From Trissonchulus latispiculum (Eukaryota; Nematoda; Enoplea; Enoplida; Ironidae): a DNA stretch of 64,000 nt. The position numbers and the translations under genes are program-made. The first letter of the stretch is position 1; each line of letters begins with the position of its first letter. Shown here in pieces: positions 11,234 to 22,002 of this stretch. Under the pieces are notes generated by a model. That model worked only from the letters and a program-made list of their open reading frames with translations. It did no database searches and was not told the origin of the DNA. The stretch lies in contig JASAND010020615.1 of assembly GCA_030248195.1 (NCBI GenBank), forward strand, positions 1-64,000, written 5' to 3'.

Positions 11234-11455
11234 ATGGGAGCCTCTGTACGAAACATTCTGTGGGTTTACGTTGTTAGTATACTAATTTTGATTTCCTGTG
11301 CGGAGGAAGCGTCCGCAGGTCACGTGGTCGGTTTTCCACAATGGTCACATCGGATTAGCTCAAGACCAAGATGGGGAAAACGATACTACTATACGGGAAG
11401 GGATAGCAGATACTTGGAGAATAAAAACTTTGTAAATTGGCTGAAGTATATTTGA
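11234..11455 (+). CDS. Small secreted peptide precursor 1 (RPRW-amide-type site)
   Basis: A 73-residue ORF. The N terminus is signal-peptide-like: a basic start (MGASVR), a hydrophobic core (ILWVYVVSILILIS), then small residues and a plausible cut near AEEASAG. The mature part holds SSRPRWGKR. GKR is the classic glycine-donor plus dibasic site that yields an amidated peptide, here ending RPRW-NH2. The remainder (YYYTGRDSRYLENKNF...) would be a second product. A good acceptor, TTGCTTTTTCAG, ends at 11202, so the ORF probably sits in a downstream exon; another frame-open start further upstream lacks a signal peptide and was not chosen. Length and layout match the ORFs at 17337 and 19631. No known precursor family was recognised; the neuropeptide-like role is inferred from processing sites only. 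Confidence 0.55.
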   Translation: MGASVRNILWVYVVSILILISCAEEASAGHVVGFPQWSHRISSRPRWGKRYYYTGRDSRYLENKNFVNWLKYI

Positions 11456-12719
11456 TCTCTTGCCGCTATCACTACATATGACTGTGACTGGAACATTATT
11501 GGGAAAGAATTGAAACTCATTTTGACTGTTACCCTGTTACTATGGACTGTAGAATTTTGTTTTGTGATGAAAATGGTGTCGCCAAATTCACACAGTAGTA
11601 ACGTATTTTGCCTCAACAGTAAACTCAGTTTGGTCTACTGTTCCGATAACCACAGGTGGTCAAGACGCGGGGGCATTTTCCCGCCCTCTGCGAAGTCGGC
11701 CACAAGGAGTGCCAAAATGACTTCTCACAAGTGCTAAGAAAAGCGGCTACAAGGGAGAAGAAAATTGCCAAAAAATAAGTTTCCAGGCTCTAATTTCTAA
11801 AATTTTTCGGCTTCGACAAATTTTTTGCTATAAAATTGCTATTTTTGCTGAAATTGTCAAAAACGTTCTTATATCGTTGTTTTTAGTAGAAACTTGCTAA
11901 TTTGGGTGAATAGCTAGCTGAATTTAGCTTACAAAGCTTCATGCGGCTACAACAAGGTTCAGTGAAATTTGACCTTCCGTTCAGGTATGCTGATGACCAT
12001 GTGTAACCCTAGCGCCAGTCGGGCGTTCACTATATTTGTCGTTAAGGATATTATAGCTCAACAAATGTTCGCTAAAAATAAATACAGTTGGTTGATTGAT
12101 TAGCTGGTTGATTGGTTGGAAATACACGAATATTTATCCTATGCTTCATGAGATCATAGAAAGGTTGAAATCAGGATTGAAAGAAGTGAAGAAAATGCCC
12201 AAGGCATAGGATCTACATAACCTCGAGCTGGACTGTGGCATTGTTGGCCAGCAGGCCGGCCCAGAGTAGGGCCAGTCCGGCCCGCCGTCGGTTGACTGAA
12301 CCAAGCCAATACGTGATATTATTTGTTATACATAACCAGGAATATTATGTACACTATACGCATTATTTGGCGCAAAAACGTTTCAAAGATGGTAATACAA
12401 AAGTACAAAAATACAAAATTTGGTAATACTGCTATTGTTATTGTCAAAAATTGTAAATAACAACACTACTGGACTATTGTTAACTGACCGGACAACAGCC
12501 AGGAAAGCTGGATAACGTAATCTGGATATAACTTATGTAAGAGGTTGAAATCAGCATTGAAACAGAAGTAGATCGAGGTAGTAGGAATCGACAGTTTTCG
12601 GTCTGTAATAGGATGAGATTCCTGCACGGAACAAAGTTAAAAAGTCTCAGTGAAACCCATGCAACCACACTGTTATTACTGCGCACTATTACCATATTAT
12701 TATATTATTAAATATTATT
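11456..12719. other. Non-coding DNA downstream of peptide ORF 1
   Basis: No further coding exon or known repeat is recognised. Short ORFs at 11510-11737 and 12235-12426 lack supporting features. Confidence 0.5.
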
Positions 12720-12893
12720 CATAGAGAAATAATGAAAAACGCCTGCCTGCAGTCACTAAGGCCGAAGCCTTAGTCCGAACAGGAAGGAGCCAATGGGCGC
12801 TGGTTGGTTCGCCCATTGGCTCTCTCCTGTTCGGACTAAGGCTTCGGCTTTAGTGACTGCAGGCAGGCGTTTTTCATTAGGTATTTCTCTATG
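12720..12893. mobile_element. Fold-back element F3: 174-bp near-perfect hairpin
   Basis: The two halves are almost exact inverse complements over about 80 bp. CATAGAGAAATA pairs with TATTTCTCTATG, GAAAAACGCCTGCCTGCAG with its complement, and CCAATGGGCG with CGCCCATTGG around a 10-nt loop. The only notable difference is a 3-base bulge near the outer end. No TSD is certain. As RNA this would make an extended hairpin; as DNA it is a cruciform or MITE-type element. Confidence 0.85.
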
Positions 12894-14180
12894 ATTAATG
12901 CCTTGTATCCTCCGTGGATCCGCCTGCTGGCGCGTGTTTACCTCATTTTCTTGATTATTAAATATTATGTTACTACTATGGCACGCCTATTTGTTTCCGA
13001 GGCCATGGTATCTCTGTTTTCCCCGCAGAGTGCACTGCATTTACTCGGTTCCAGTTTTTCTACTGTGATAATCAGGAATAATTGAGAGGAAAGCCACAAC
13101 GAAAGATTGCTGTAAATAAATTATTCCTGTGGCTAGATATACACCAACTGAGGGTCAGGATATACAACTCTCCTCTAGCTACTCTAAAATTGCTATATAT
13201 TATAAATGATTTGTCATTAAGGTTCCCTTCAGCTCGGTAAATCATAATGCAATTTGGTCACCCCTATATAAATGAGGTCTTATCACCGGGTTTTTCCCTC
13301 CTCACAATTCACGCAACTATCTCATTGGTCCTATTCTAGTCCCTCTCACCCCACACTCATTTAACTTTAACCTATTTCTCGCACGCAGGCAAATATTTAT
13401 GATTCCTCCAGATCTGGATAGAACTACGCGTGGGAATGTTTTGTAGTGAAAGTTGTATTGCTATTTACTATGCCTGGTCTTATCAGGGGTACATAATACA
13501 TAAGAGTATAACCAGCGCTGTTTTCGTTGTCAAGAGTACCTAATGACAGGAGTGTGACAGCAGGTAGGCTATCTGTTACCAGCTCGGGAGCCATGCTCTG
13601 TACTGCAAACTAGCTAGCTAGCTAATTGAGTGCCCCGTACGCATTTGTGTTACGTGTTAGAGCAATAACACACAACCCCTACACGCGTACAATTTCTGTT
13701 TGCTCCGAGGTTTAGAACGCTAACATTGAGGTCGACTTTGTTTAATGTGAAGGTAAGGTAACGAATGTGTGAGGGGGCCGTTATCATGCAGAGCAGGCTC
13801 GAGCGCTGATAATGATAACAGAGAGACCAGAGAGTCTTCCTGCTGTCTCATTCTTATTATTGTGTACTCTTGCCGTTGTAGAAGTATTAAATTGCTCAGC
13901 TTCCAGTGTACCAAGGAAACCTAGGAGGAAAGACTTAGTACGGATGCGTTAATCGCCGAGTAACCCTTGAAACCTGACCCAAGAGGGGACCAGTAGGATT
14001 GGATTGGAAGATTAGCAGCAATAAGGCTTCGAAGCTACGAATTGGCTCAGTCGGCAATCGAACCACGGCATTCAGTTGCTGGAATCAAAGGTATCAGTTG
14101 CACGACACCACAACTTCAAATCCTAGCTTAGCTCCGGTTTCAAAATAAGTCTTGGGTAACTGTACAATTGCAGGTAAATA
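12894..14180. other. Intergenic DNA with a tRNA-derived SINE trace
   Basis: On the minus strand at about 14110-14041, GTCGTGCAACTGATACC and GGTTCGATTGCC are A- and B-box-like at tRNA spacing, a degenerate SINE head. No gene was recognised elsewhere in this stretch. Confidence 0.45.
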
Positions 14181-14832
14181 ATATCAAGAGTTTATAATAC
14201 CAAGAGTAAGACACTCAGCTCTTCCTAATAGAATAAGTTTGCAAGATGCTCGACACATTAAGGCCGAAATCTCGGGGGGCTTCTCAGCGTGTAAACATAC
14301 AACGCTGGCATGTTTCAAAAGCGGGCGTTTTCGACAAATTAAATACTATAACTTGAGCTAGAAAAATCGTACAGCAATAATTTTTATACCATTATGTTGC
14401 GTAGAACGAGATCTTTTTACCGATATAAAAATTATGTAGTTAGATTCAGGCAATCTCTCATAAATTCGGCAACAACGTAAGCCATTTCGACGAAATGATG
14501 AAATTCCCAGAATTTTCGTGGCAAGGATGCTTTATTGCCGGTATTGTAAAAGATTACCTAAACCGAACTATATAATTTTTATATCGTTAAAAAGATCTCG
14601 TTCTACGCGACATAATGATATAAAAATTATTGCTGTACGATTTTCCTAGCTCAAGTTATAGTATTTAATTTGTCGAAAACGCAAGTTTTCAACAAATGCC
14701 AGCGTTGTATGTTTACACGCTGAGAAGCCCCCCCCCCCCGAGATTTCGGCCTTAATGTGTCGAGCATCTTGCAAGCTTATTCTATTAGGAAGAGCTGAGT
14801 GTCTTACTCTTCCTTATAAACTCTTGATAATA
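14181..14832. mobile_element. Fold-back element F4 (arms about 270 bp)
   Basis: The left end ATCAAGAGTTTATAA is mirrored by TTATAAACTCTTGAT at the right. Pairing continues through GTAAGACACTCAGCTCTTCC, GATGCTCGACACATTAAGGCC, AACGCTGGCAT and the GTAGAACGAGATCTTTTTA block, leaving a unique centre of about 100 bp near 14450-14560. It has no coding capacity. It is interpreted as a long-TIR fold-back or MITE. Confidence 0.85.
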
Positions 14833-15003
14833 TGAAGTATCTTAAAAAGCATTTAAAATACGTTCATCTGTACCTATACATAGTATAGTTAACGAATTAG
14901 TGCCAAAAGCACTACTTAACCAAATCAGGTTACAAGATATTACTTAATTAAACTCTGCATATTGGCAAGACTAGACAACAATATTGTCAGTTGAACCAAA
15001 CAA

Positions 15004-16041
15004 TGTGATGTCAGGAATCCTAGTGGAGGCGTTGATGATGCAAGAATAGCAAATGAACCCAAAGCCATTTAGATTGGACCACCCATAACGCGGAAGTCTC
15101 TGAGGCCATTGCTAATATATTAGCAATAACCTGAATAACAAACAAATAACATTGTCAGCGAGAAACAAAATCTAAACCCGCAATTATGATATTTAAAAAT
15201 GACAAAGTGACTACAGTACATAAACAAAATGAAACAAAATGAAACAAAAACAAATCTCATCCTGGAGAGATCGCACAAACCAAATACACTTCTCTTCGCG
15301 AAACCAAAGAATGACCTGAGAACAGTGAGGATCTTGCAGTCCTTGGACGCACTCAAAATTACAAGGACTCACTGTTCGAGGACGCCGAGTTCTGCTCTCG
15401 TTGGCTGCTCACTGACAGTGGACGCAGTCGTTTGCAATTTCCCCGTTGACCATTCGAGAATACCTATATACACGCAGTTGTGTTCCCATTCACATTGACC
15501 ATTCGAGAAGTGTATGGCAACGGTTGGTTCAGATAATTTTGAGTACGTCCAAGGACTGAAGGGCCCTCACTATTATCACGTCACTCTTCGGTTTTGCGAA
15601 GGAGAAGGGTATTTTCTTTGTGCGATCTCTCCAGGATGAAAAAGTTGCTGAATTAAAAACTCAAAACCAATTCAAGACTTTGTTTTTGTTTCTTTTTGTT
15701 TCATTTTGCTTAAGCACTGCAGTCACATTTGCCGTTTTAACTATCATAATTGCAGGTTTAGATTTTGTTTCTCGCTGACAATGTTATTTGTTTGTTATTT
15801 ACTTGTTATGGCAGCAGAGACTTCCGCGCTATGGGTGGTCCAAGCTAAAGGAGGAGGAGTGTGAAGTGTTTCACGTGAATACCATTTTCGTCTGCAATCA
15901 AAGTTGGATAGCTAGTTTGCATATTACACGGAGCTACCTAAATTGCATAATCCGGCACTATAAAAAGCGCATGTCGAAGTCTCTGGGGTCAGTTGTTATT
16001 CTTGCATCATCAACGCCTCCACTAGAATTCCTGAGATCACA
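15004..16041. mobile_element. Fold-back element F5 (about 1.04 kb, asymmetric arms)
   Basis: TGTGATGTCAGGAATCCTAG at the left end pairs with CTAGAATTCCTGAGATCACA at the right. Internal blocks also pair: GTTGATGATGCAAGAATA, GGACCACCCATA, AACATTGTCAGCGAGAAAC and ATCCTGGAGAGATCGCACA. The right arm carries about 150 extra bases (near 15850-15990) absent from the left, a later insertion or a left-arm deletion. The centre contains a short direct repeat TTGACCATTCGAGAA. Open frames inside are palindrome by-products. Confidence 0.8.
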
Positions 16042-17290
16042 ATTTCCATATTAGGCTTATCAATCGTTTTCCTATCCTACTTCCACTACACTCTAGTGTG
16101 AGCTTTAAAAACTGATTTTCTCAGAAGATTACTAAATTTTTTTCGGCCGACCCGTTCAACCTGATCACGGGAATATGAACAATGTCAGCGGTTGCGTTCC
16201 TAGTTCTGGCCTGTCAGTCAAATTATATATAAGCTAGAATACGAAATCCGGGATACCTTCGAAATTATCAATAGCCAACTTAGTTAAATGTTAGTTATAC
16301 TTTATGATTTAACAGTCAAAGATCACACAATTTATGAGCGGACATTTTATTATCATTTTGAATTCATTTCATTTTATATGACATTGAATTTGAACTTTAT
16401 GCTTAAAATCTCAATTCGAGACAATTAGTTCTTAGCTGTTAGTTCCTACATTCGGGCAAAGATGTACAAATGCAACCAGGGGGCGACATGTCGCAACACT
16501 CTTTCGTTAACTTTGCATATTAGCGCCCTAATGCAACAGTGGCCTGAACGTAAAATAATCAATGTGAACTGTCACAGTTCCGGTTTAAGTTAAAGCCGCA
16601 CGAACCAACCACTGGGAGTGTCACTTTAAAACAATTTTGCCGTCCTTCTTTCACATGATCTGCAAATTTCCTACCACACCCACAACTCACTTCATTAATG
16701 ATTAAAGTAGAATCTAATCGCAGTGCATGGTGGAGCTTCATCATGCTTAGTCGGAGCTCATTAGTGAAATCTAGCCAGCCCGGTGGCTTGATTTTATCTT
16801 GCTCTGTGATTATTAAAATAAAGCGTGGTTTATTACGGTTTTGATAAAGGAAATAGCAGACGATGTGAGTAGACATGATTCTCTCCAAAATAGGGCACCG
16901 TTTTATGGTTGGCCAGGTTGTCGTCTTATACACTGAGTTTGATATAGACTAGGATTCAATGTTCTGTGAAAGGAACTCACAGCAAGGCAGCTAAGCAAGC
17001 CTGATTGCATATTTTTTGTCTGCGCACATGCTCTGTATTTAGTTGAAGTTTAGAGCCCCCCTCGTAGTCTGATATATTTCACTCACTGTACATTGATGGT
17101 AACTTTTAGTTAAGTATATCAAGATTTGCAAAGAAGAGGTGACCGATTTAATCATATTCGGTTTAGCACAGTTTGCTTCTCCTTCACCAAATCTATCATT
17201 CTAAGCCATTTGGTTCTCCAATACTGAAAGCAGTTAAATTCAGTTTTTAAAATTTAATTTCCAAACTTAACTAATGTAATACGCATTCTG
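16042..17290. other. Intergenic stretch left of peptide ORF 2
   Basis: Begins with a 40-bp segment resembling the SINE leader at 8945-8978. The one long frame is the minus-strand ORF at 16559-16933, listed separately. Nothing else was recognised. Confidence 0.5.
16559..16933 (-). CDS. Unrecognised 124-codon ORF
   Basis: This open frame has an ordinary protein-like composition, including a cysteine cluster (SCGCGRKFADHVKEG) and a mixed hydrophobic/charged middle (LRLSMMKLHHALRLDS). I do not recognise a family, and no splice sites or promoter support it clearly. An internal methionine 20 codons in is an equally possible start. It may be a chance ORF or a remnant of mobile-element coding sequence. 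Confidence 0.2.
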   Translation of the reverse strand: MYKTTTWPTIKRCPILERIMSTHIVCYFLYQNRNKPRFILIITEQDKIKPPGWLDFTNELRLSMMKLHHALRLDSTLIINEVSCGCGRKFADHVKEGRQNCFKVTLPVVGSCGFNLNRNCDSSH

Positions 17291-17336
17291 AAATCTTTCT
17301 ATTTTAGTTTCAGCCACTTTATCTACTTGTACGGTC

Positions 17337-17561
17337 ATGCGGTCTGCGGTTTCAGCGATATTTCTGTTAATTTTATTCAGCGGTTTGGTCCAACTAGCCA
17401 TCAGCATGAAGCTGAGAGATCTAAATCTGGGTCAGGATGGATATCGGGATGATCCAGTCCAGCAATATGATTGGCTAATCTCGAGCGTAAAGCGAAGTAT
17501 GGTACAGCCAAGGTACCGACTACTTTGGCCGCTTCCGGATACACGAGACAATTATGACTAA
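17337..17561 (+). CDS. Small secreted peptide precursor 2 (VQPRYR family)
   Basis: A 74-residue ORF beginning MRSAVS with a hydrophobic core (AIFLLILFSGLVQLAIS), a convincing signal peptide. The middle is acidic and polar (DLNLGQDGYRDDPVQQY). Then comes a dibasic KR at residues 52-53, after which SMVQPRYRLLWPLP would be released. The segment matches SLVQPRYRVLLPI of the convergent ORF at 19631-19410. The initiator lies 30 bp after a strong acceptor (ATCTTTCTATTTTAG, then TTTCAG), the same arrangement as precursor 1. Family, receptor and role are unknown; a hormone or neuropeptide-like function is inference from the signal peptide and processing site. Confidence 0.6.
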   Translation: MRSAVSAIFLLILFSGLVQLAISMKLRDLNLGQDGYRDDPVQQYDWLISSVKRSMVQPRYRLLWPLPDTRDNYD

Positions 17562-18096
17562 ATTTTGTGACTTACTCTTTAAATTACTGTTTTTGATAAA
17601 TGTGTTGAATCTGAACCGAAAAACTGAATGAATTTTTTGTTTTGGTTGTAACTTGTCACCCAAGCGAAAGACAAGCTTTTGACGACATTGTTAAGAAAGA
17701 GGAGAAGTGCCCTGGTGGTTCCGATGTGTTCAATTTAAGTTTCTCCAAAATAAAAATAAACTAAAATACATAAGTAAAATAAAACTAGACAATAAAATGA
17801 AGCTAGGAAATTAAACTAAAAAGTTTCTCCATATATGAAAGCAATTTGAATTTTGAAAATAGGGTGGGATTAATTTATTTCGCAAAAATTTAATGTCTCA
17901 AAAATTTGGTACTGTGACTTTTGAAGAAACTTCTTCACCAATTTCATACCAGCTTTTAGGTAATTGATATTCTTGTCAAGAAAAAAGAAAACGTACAGGA
18001 AAGTTTTAGAAGAAGTCTTTTGAAATCATATTGAAATTTTAAGGACAGTTTGAGCTATCACTTTTTTATCATTATACAATTACAATTGATGGATCG
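17562..18096. other. 3' flank of peptide ORF 2
   Basis: AT-rich, with several AATAAA-like words (for example 17750-17800) that could serve as polyadenylation signals. Its end (about 17999-18096) is related in direct orientation to 18937-19065 (TTGAAATTTTAAGGACA, ATCATTATAC, ATCGTCGGCGATATTTT against ATCGTCGATAATATTTTT), so the BEL/Pao remnant is bracketed by a diverged direct repeat. Confidence 0.5.
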
Positions 18097-18905
18097 TCGG
18101 CGATATTTTACCACAAGCTGTTGGTGGCAGATCCGATCATGCGGTTATCTCTAGAGGCACTCCTTAATACGCAATGTCCCACAGTTTCAGAAGGCTTCGA
18201 ACACGCTGAATGCAGTTTGGGGTGACAAACCTGACCTGGAAGTTTTGAAAAGGGTAACCAAATTTTTTGCCGACAAAGAAATCCAATGGAATACAATTCC
18301 AGAGAAGTCTCCGTGGATTGGCGGTTTTCACAAACGGTTGACTGGCTTAGTAAGGACAACAGTCAAAAAGGCACTAGTATTAACGAGGATGGCCTACTGA
18401 TGATTATTAGCCAAGTTGAAGGAGTTTTGAATTCGCGACTCCCTTCTGTCGGCCAGTGCTGAGATAAACGATGGAGGCGTAAAACTCCTATAAGCCGGTT
18501 ATCGATGCCTCCTAGCGATGACCTCTAGAGGGGGTTACCGGATTTCACTCTACTGAAGGTCGCACTGGAAACAGTTCAGAAAGAAGCTTGACCAGTTTCG
18601 GGTACTGTTTGGCATAAACAGCAATCACCATGAATCAACAGGAAGTCCAAAGTATTTATGCAAGCACAGAATCAAGGAATTGCCAGGGGAACTCAAGGAA
18701 GCGGAAGTGGTGAGGGACAGTACTCCTGCGATTTGGCAAAGATTAGCAGGCTACTCCGAGCCTCTGACGGTGAAGTTCGGGTTGTTCTGGTTGTCTTCCC
18801 AATGGTAATGGAACTGGTGTCCTGAGGAAATCTGTCAGACGGTGCCATGAACTGACATTCAGACTTTCCACCAGTGCCGTCGGGAGTGTCAAGAATGGAT
18901 CAAAT
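18097..18905 (+). pseudogene. BEL/Pao retrotransposon integrase remnant
   Basis: Conceptual translation in drifting frames resembles the end of BEL/Pao integrases. There is a WNTIPEKSPWIGGFHKRLTGL block (compare the family's W-x-F-I-P-x-x-A-P-W-x-G-G-F-x-E-R-L-V-G), then LIISQVEGVLNSRLP (family: E-V-E-x-x-L-N-S-R-P-L). Further on is an HRIKELPGELKEAEVVRD-type tail before a DGEVR stretch. The catalytic glutamate position of the DDE core, before NSR, cannot be verified. Several stops and frameshifts show it is long dead. No LTRs were identified. Confidence 0.6.
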
Positions 18906-19409
18906 TTAAAAAACTTGTATAAACTCTGAAAGTTATAGAAGAACAGTGTTTAGAAACTGTAATGAAATTTTAAGGACACTAAGTTTTGTGCAGTCACCTT
19001 ATATTCATTATACGAAACGATTCTAACAGTACGTTCGTTGGAACAAATCGTCGATAATATTTTTCGACAATTTTAGTATTGTAAACTGTAAACTGACATA
19101 AAATGCCTAAAATTATTAAATACATGAACTCCCGAATAGCTTGCGAAGTTAACATTACCGAAATTAGCTGTAATCGGATCACCTGCTGTAGTTCGGAGTC
19201 TGGATTCACCTGAAGCAGCACAGTTTTTTATTCAGCACACTGCACAACTAATGAGCGTAATGTTTAAAATATTGAAATTAATAGCAGCACCATAGTTCTT
19301 GTTTAAATATAGTTACAAAATACAAAATTGTTATAAACGGCATGTTTTTATATGCATATCCGAACAGTCAAACATTAGTCATCTCCGGAAAGTATTTTCT
19401 TTTTCTGTT
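18906..19409. other. Non-coding DNA between the BEL/Pao remnant and peptide ORF 3
   Basis: Contains the second copy of the bracketing direct repeat (about 18937-19065). The 3' UTR of the minus-strand peptide gene should lie here. No other feature. Confidence 0.45.
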
Positions 19410-19631
19410 TCATCGCCGTTTCCTCTTCTCTCCTTCGCGCTGCATTATCGGGAGAAGTACCCTGTATCGAGGCTGAACAAGGCTCTTGGCGACTCGCTCT
19501 GGATAATAATCGAGGGGCATCGGAGGTCTGTGGGATCCACCGGGTGATCGCTTCGCCAGAGCATGAACCATACTAGGACTATTGTAACTGATAAGAGCAA
19601 ACAGAACCATGGCTAGAGACAGGGAAAACAT
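19410..19631 (-). CDS. Small secreted peptide precursor 3 (VQPRYR family)
   Basis: A 73-residue ORF read from the ATG at 19631. A GTG four codons upstream is in frame but is not a normal eukaryotic start. The signal peptide is MFSLSLAMVLFALIS..., with a likely cut near VHALA. A dibasic KR follows immediately, then SPGGSHRPPMPLDYYPERVAK, SLVQPRYRVLLPI and a very basic C terminus (EKRKRR). The SLVQPRYRVLLP segment matches precursor 2. Upstream on the minus strand TTGTACTATTGTAG is a possible splice acceptor. Precursors 2 and 3 converge 1.85 kb apart. Family and receptor unknown. Confidence 0.6.
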   Translation of the reverse strand: MFSLSLAMVLFALISYNSPSMVHALAKRSPGGSHRPPMPLDYYPERVAKSLVQPRYRVLLPIMQREGEKRKRR

Positions 19632-21856
19632 TGCGAGATTCACCAGGAAAATGTGCTACAATAGTACAAAACAAGTAAAATTTTAACCTTGTTAGTTAGT
19701 TAGTTAATGTATGCACTAACCATTGAACAAAGTTACAACAGCGGACAAAAACATTAAAGTCAAGATCAACCAAAAGGTCAAGTCTTAAAAGGCGATGATA
19801 TATAAAATTAGACAAAAACGGTCTAGGCCTAAATATAAATAAATATAGGGATCGCCGCAAGATGTTTAACTGCTCTTCACTCTGCCAACGAATGGTAGAC
19901 ACTCTTTTTAAAACAACAGATGGTAGATGTTTGAGTTTCCGTCTGCTATGAGTGGACAGTCAACAAGACAGCAGAGACCCGTTAGGTTCCCCACTACTGT
20001 AGCCCCTTCACTAAAACCTCATAAGTTGTTAAACGTTCTAAACAGGTTACGGTAACCAAAGCAGCTGCAGGGTGTGGACATTTGATGCAAAAGCTAGATT
20101 GGAAACTACAGTAATCACTTCCTATACTCCGATATTATGAAGTCTCAAAGACGATAATCATAACGCAAAAATCTTTAAATACACATTATCTACTACCACA
20201 ATGACTCCTGCGACCCATTTAAACGCATGCTTCCTTCAAGGAGTAATAGAGCACTGGCTCACCCTGCACACTTATATACATCCTACATATTCACTAATCT
20301 GCTGAAGTAATACATGGACGGAGTAGTTAAACATTCTGCACGGTAGGTAGATAACGTTTTGGAACTCTACCGATTCTTGTTAAAAGTGGGATGGTTCACC
20401 CAAACATTGACCAAATAAGAACAGCTAACGAAGGCTAAATTGTTTTAAATTAAGGAGTCACGCACTGCAAGTTTATTGGCTTCGTGACAGCGAGCCGGCT
20501 GCAGGCAGAAAAACTACAAAAACCCATAACAAGGTCAGGGTCGGGGAAGTTAACAAACTTGTTAGCTCATTTATTCAAGCTCATAAAAGGAGAACATTTG
20601 AAATTAGTCTTGAATTCATGGCCGTTAAGTGGAGAACCAAGCCTTTAATTAAGTCAATTCTCTGGAAAAACTAGCCTAAAGTACAAGTGACGGGCCTTAA
20701 GATTATCTTTTACTCACCCCTAAACGGAACAGAGAGCACAACCAATAGGCTCTTCTTAAGTCGTTAGGCACTCAATACCAAACTAAGAATTTTACAAACA
20801 CTGTCTTTTCGAGTTAAAAATTCTCAATTGCTGAAAATTTTGACTCTTTCAGCTCAGAAATCAAATAATTACAAATATTTAAGCAGTTTTAAAAAGTATT
20901 GTCTGTCTCATTAATCCTTTCTTGACCAAGGATCACATGAAATGATGCATGAAAAAGCTCATGGAATCTTTTTGTCGAAACAGTCTATACATGCAGCTTC
21001 TATCGCTGAGCACAGCGTTGCACCAGGTCCGAGTCACAGGTGTTTATAAATATTTCCAAAGTAGCTAGCAAATAAAGTCCTCACCGCCATTAGATGACTT
21101 TGAAAATTTTGAAAAGATGGAGTAGTCTTTTGGTATTTGACTCAAATGAGTCCAGCATCGGCAGGAGATAATTTGCGGATATATCGCTCCAGCTGAAACA
21201 AGCAAAAGTTGTGTGCAAAAGGTTTTTTCTAATTTATGGAGCTTAACTTTTCAAAAGTTTTGTGCCGGCTACGCAGTTAAGGTATGGCATTGGCTGTGTT
21301 TTGCCCGATTTCTTTCAGTTTTATTAGCCTATGTTCCAGATTTACAGTTTCCAAATTCTTATCTAATGGTCTCAAAAAGAATATGAAATGCTAAATCCGA
21401 AAGGGTGTTTCCGAATTTAAACACAACCTTCGGCCTTTAACACATATATATTCATCATGCATATATATATGTAATGGAATTGGTGAAATCTGAAGTTAAA
21501 ATCTGTTTAAACTGATTAAAACATGGTCAAAATTAGCGAAATCAGCAAAGAAGAATCTCCATGCCATGGATTGGCGAAGAAGACCAACGATTATCACTAT
21601 GGAATATGATTAGTAAATGATGTCCAAGCAGTAACTGTATGAATTGTTTTGTGTTTGCCAAGCCAGAGTTGTCTAGTACTCAATATTGAGGGAAATTCTT
21701 AAATAGGGACCAAGGTTTGCACTCAATTAGGTTAGAAATCTTAGTAGCATTTACGATTTCAAGTGTAATTAAGTTTAAATATCGTTTAAATTACTAACAA
21801 TACTAATCTAGGAGTGTAAACGAAGGGTTAATTCGGTTACCTGTTCCCTAATAACC
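19632..21856. other. Intergenic DNA without a recognisable gene
   Basis: No family-like ORF, TIR, SINE box or LTR was recognised. Composition is ordinary AT-rich with poly-purine/pyrimidine patches. Confidence 0.5.
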
Positions 21857-22002
21857 GGAGTTGTCACTCCACTCGACCTTAAACGGCAGTGTCTTGATAA
21901 AACTTGAAGAACCTTAAAGAAAACCAGTGAGTTGTTACTCCCCACGAAGGAAAACACCGACAATTTGACTAATCTTAAGCGTATTAATGAGTTGTCACTC
22001 AT
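21857..22002. repeat. Three GAGT-TGTY-ACTC mini-hairpins
   Basis: GGAGTTGTCACTCC (21857-21870), GAGTTGTTACTC (21929-21940) and ATGAGTTGTCACTCAT (21987-22002) share the loop TGTC/TGTT and the core stem GAGT/ACTC. They are spaced about 60-70 bp apart and embedded in otherwise unrelated sequence. This looks like a proliferating palindromic unit or a repeated structural element. Confidence 0.6.

Noticed and set aside
19632..19643. Upstream in-frame start for peptide precursor 3 at 19643
   Set aside because: The codon is GTG; the first ATG at 19631 gives a complete signal peptide.
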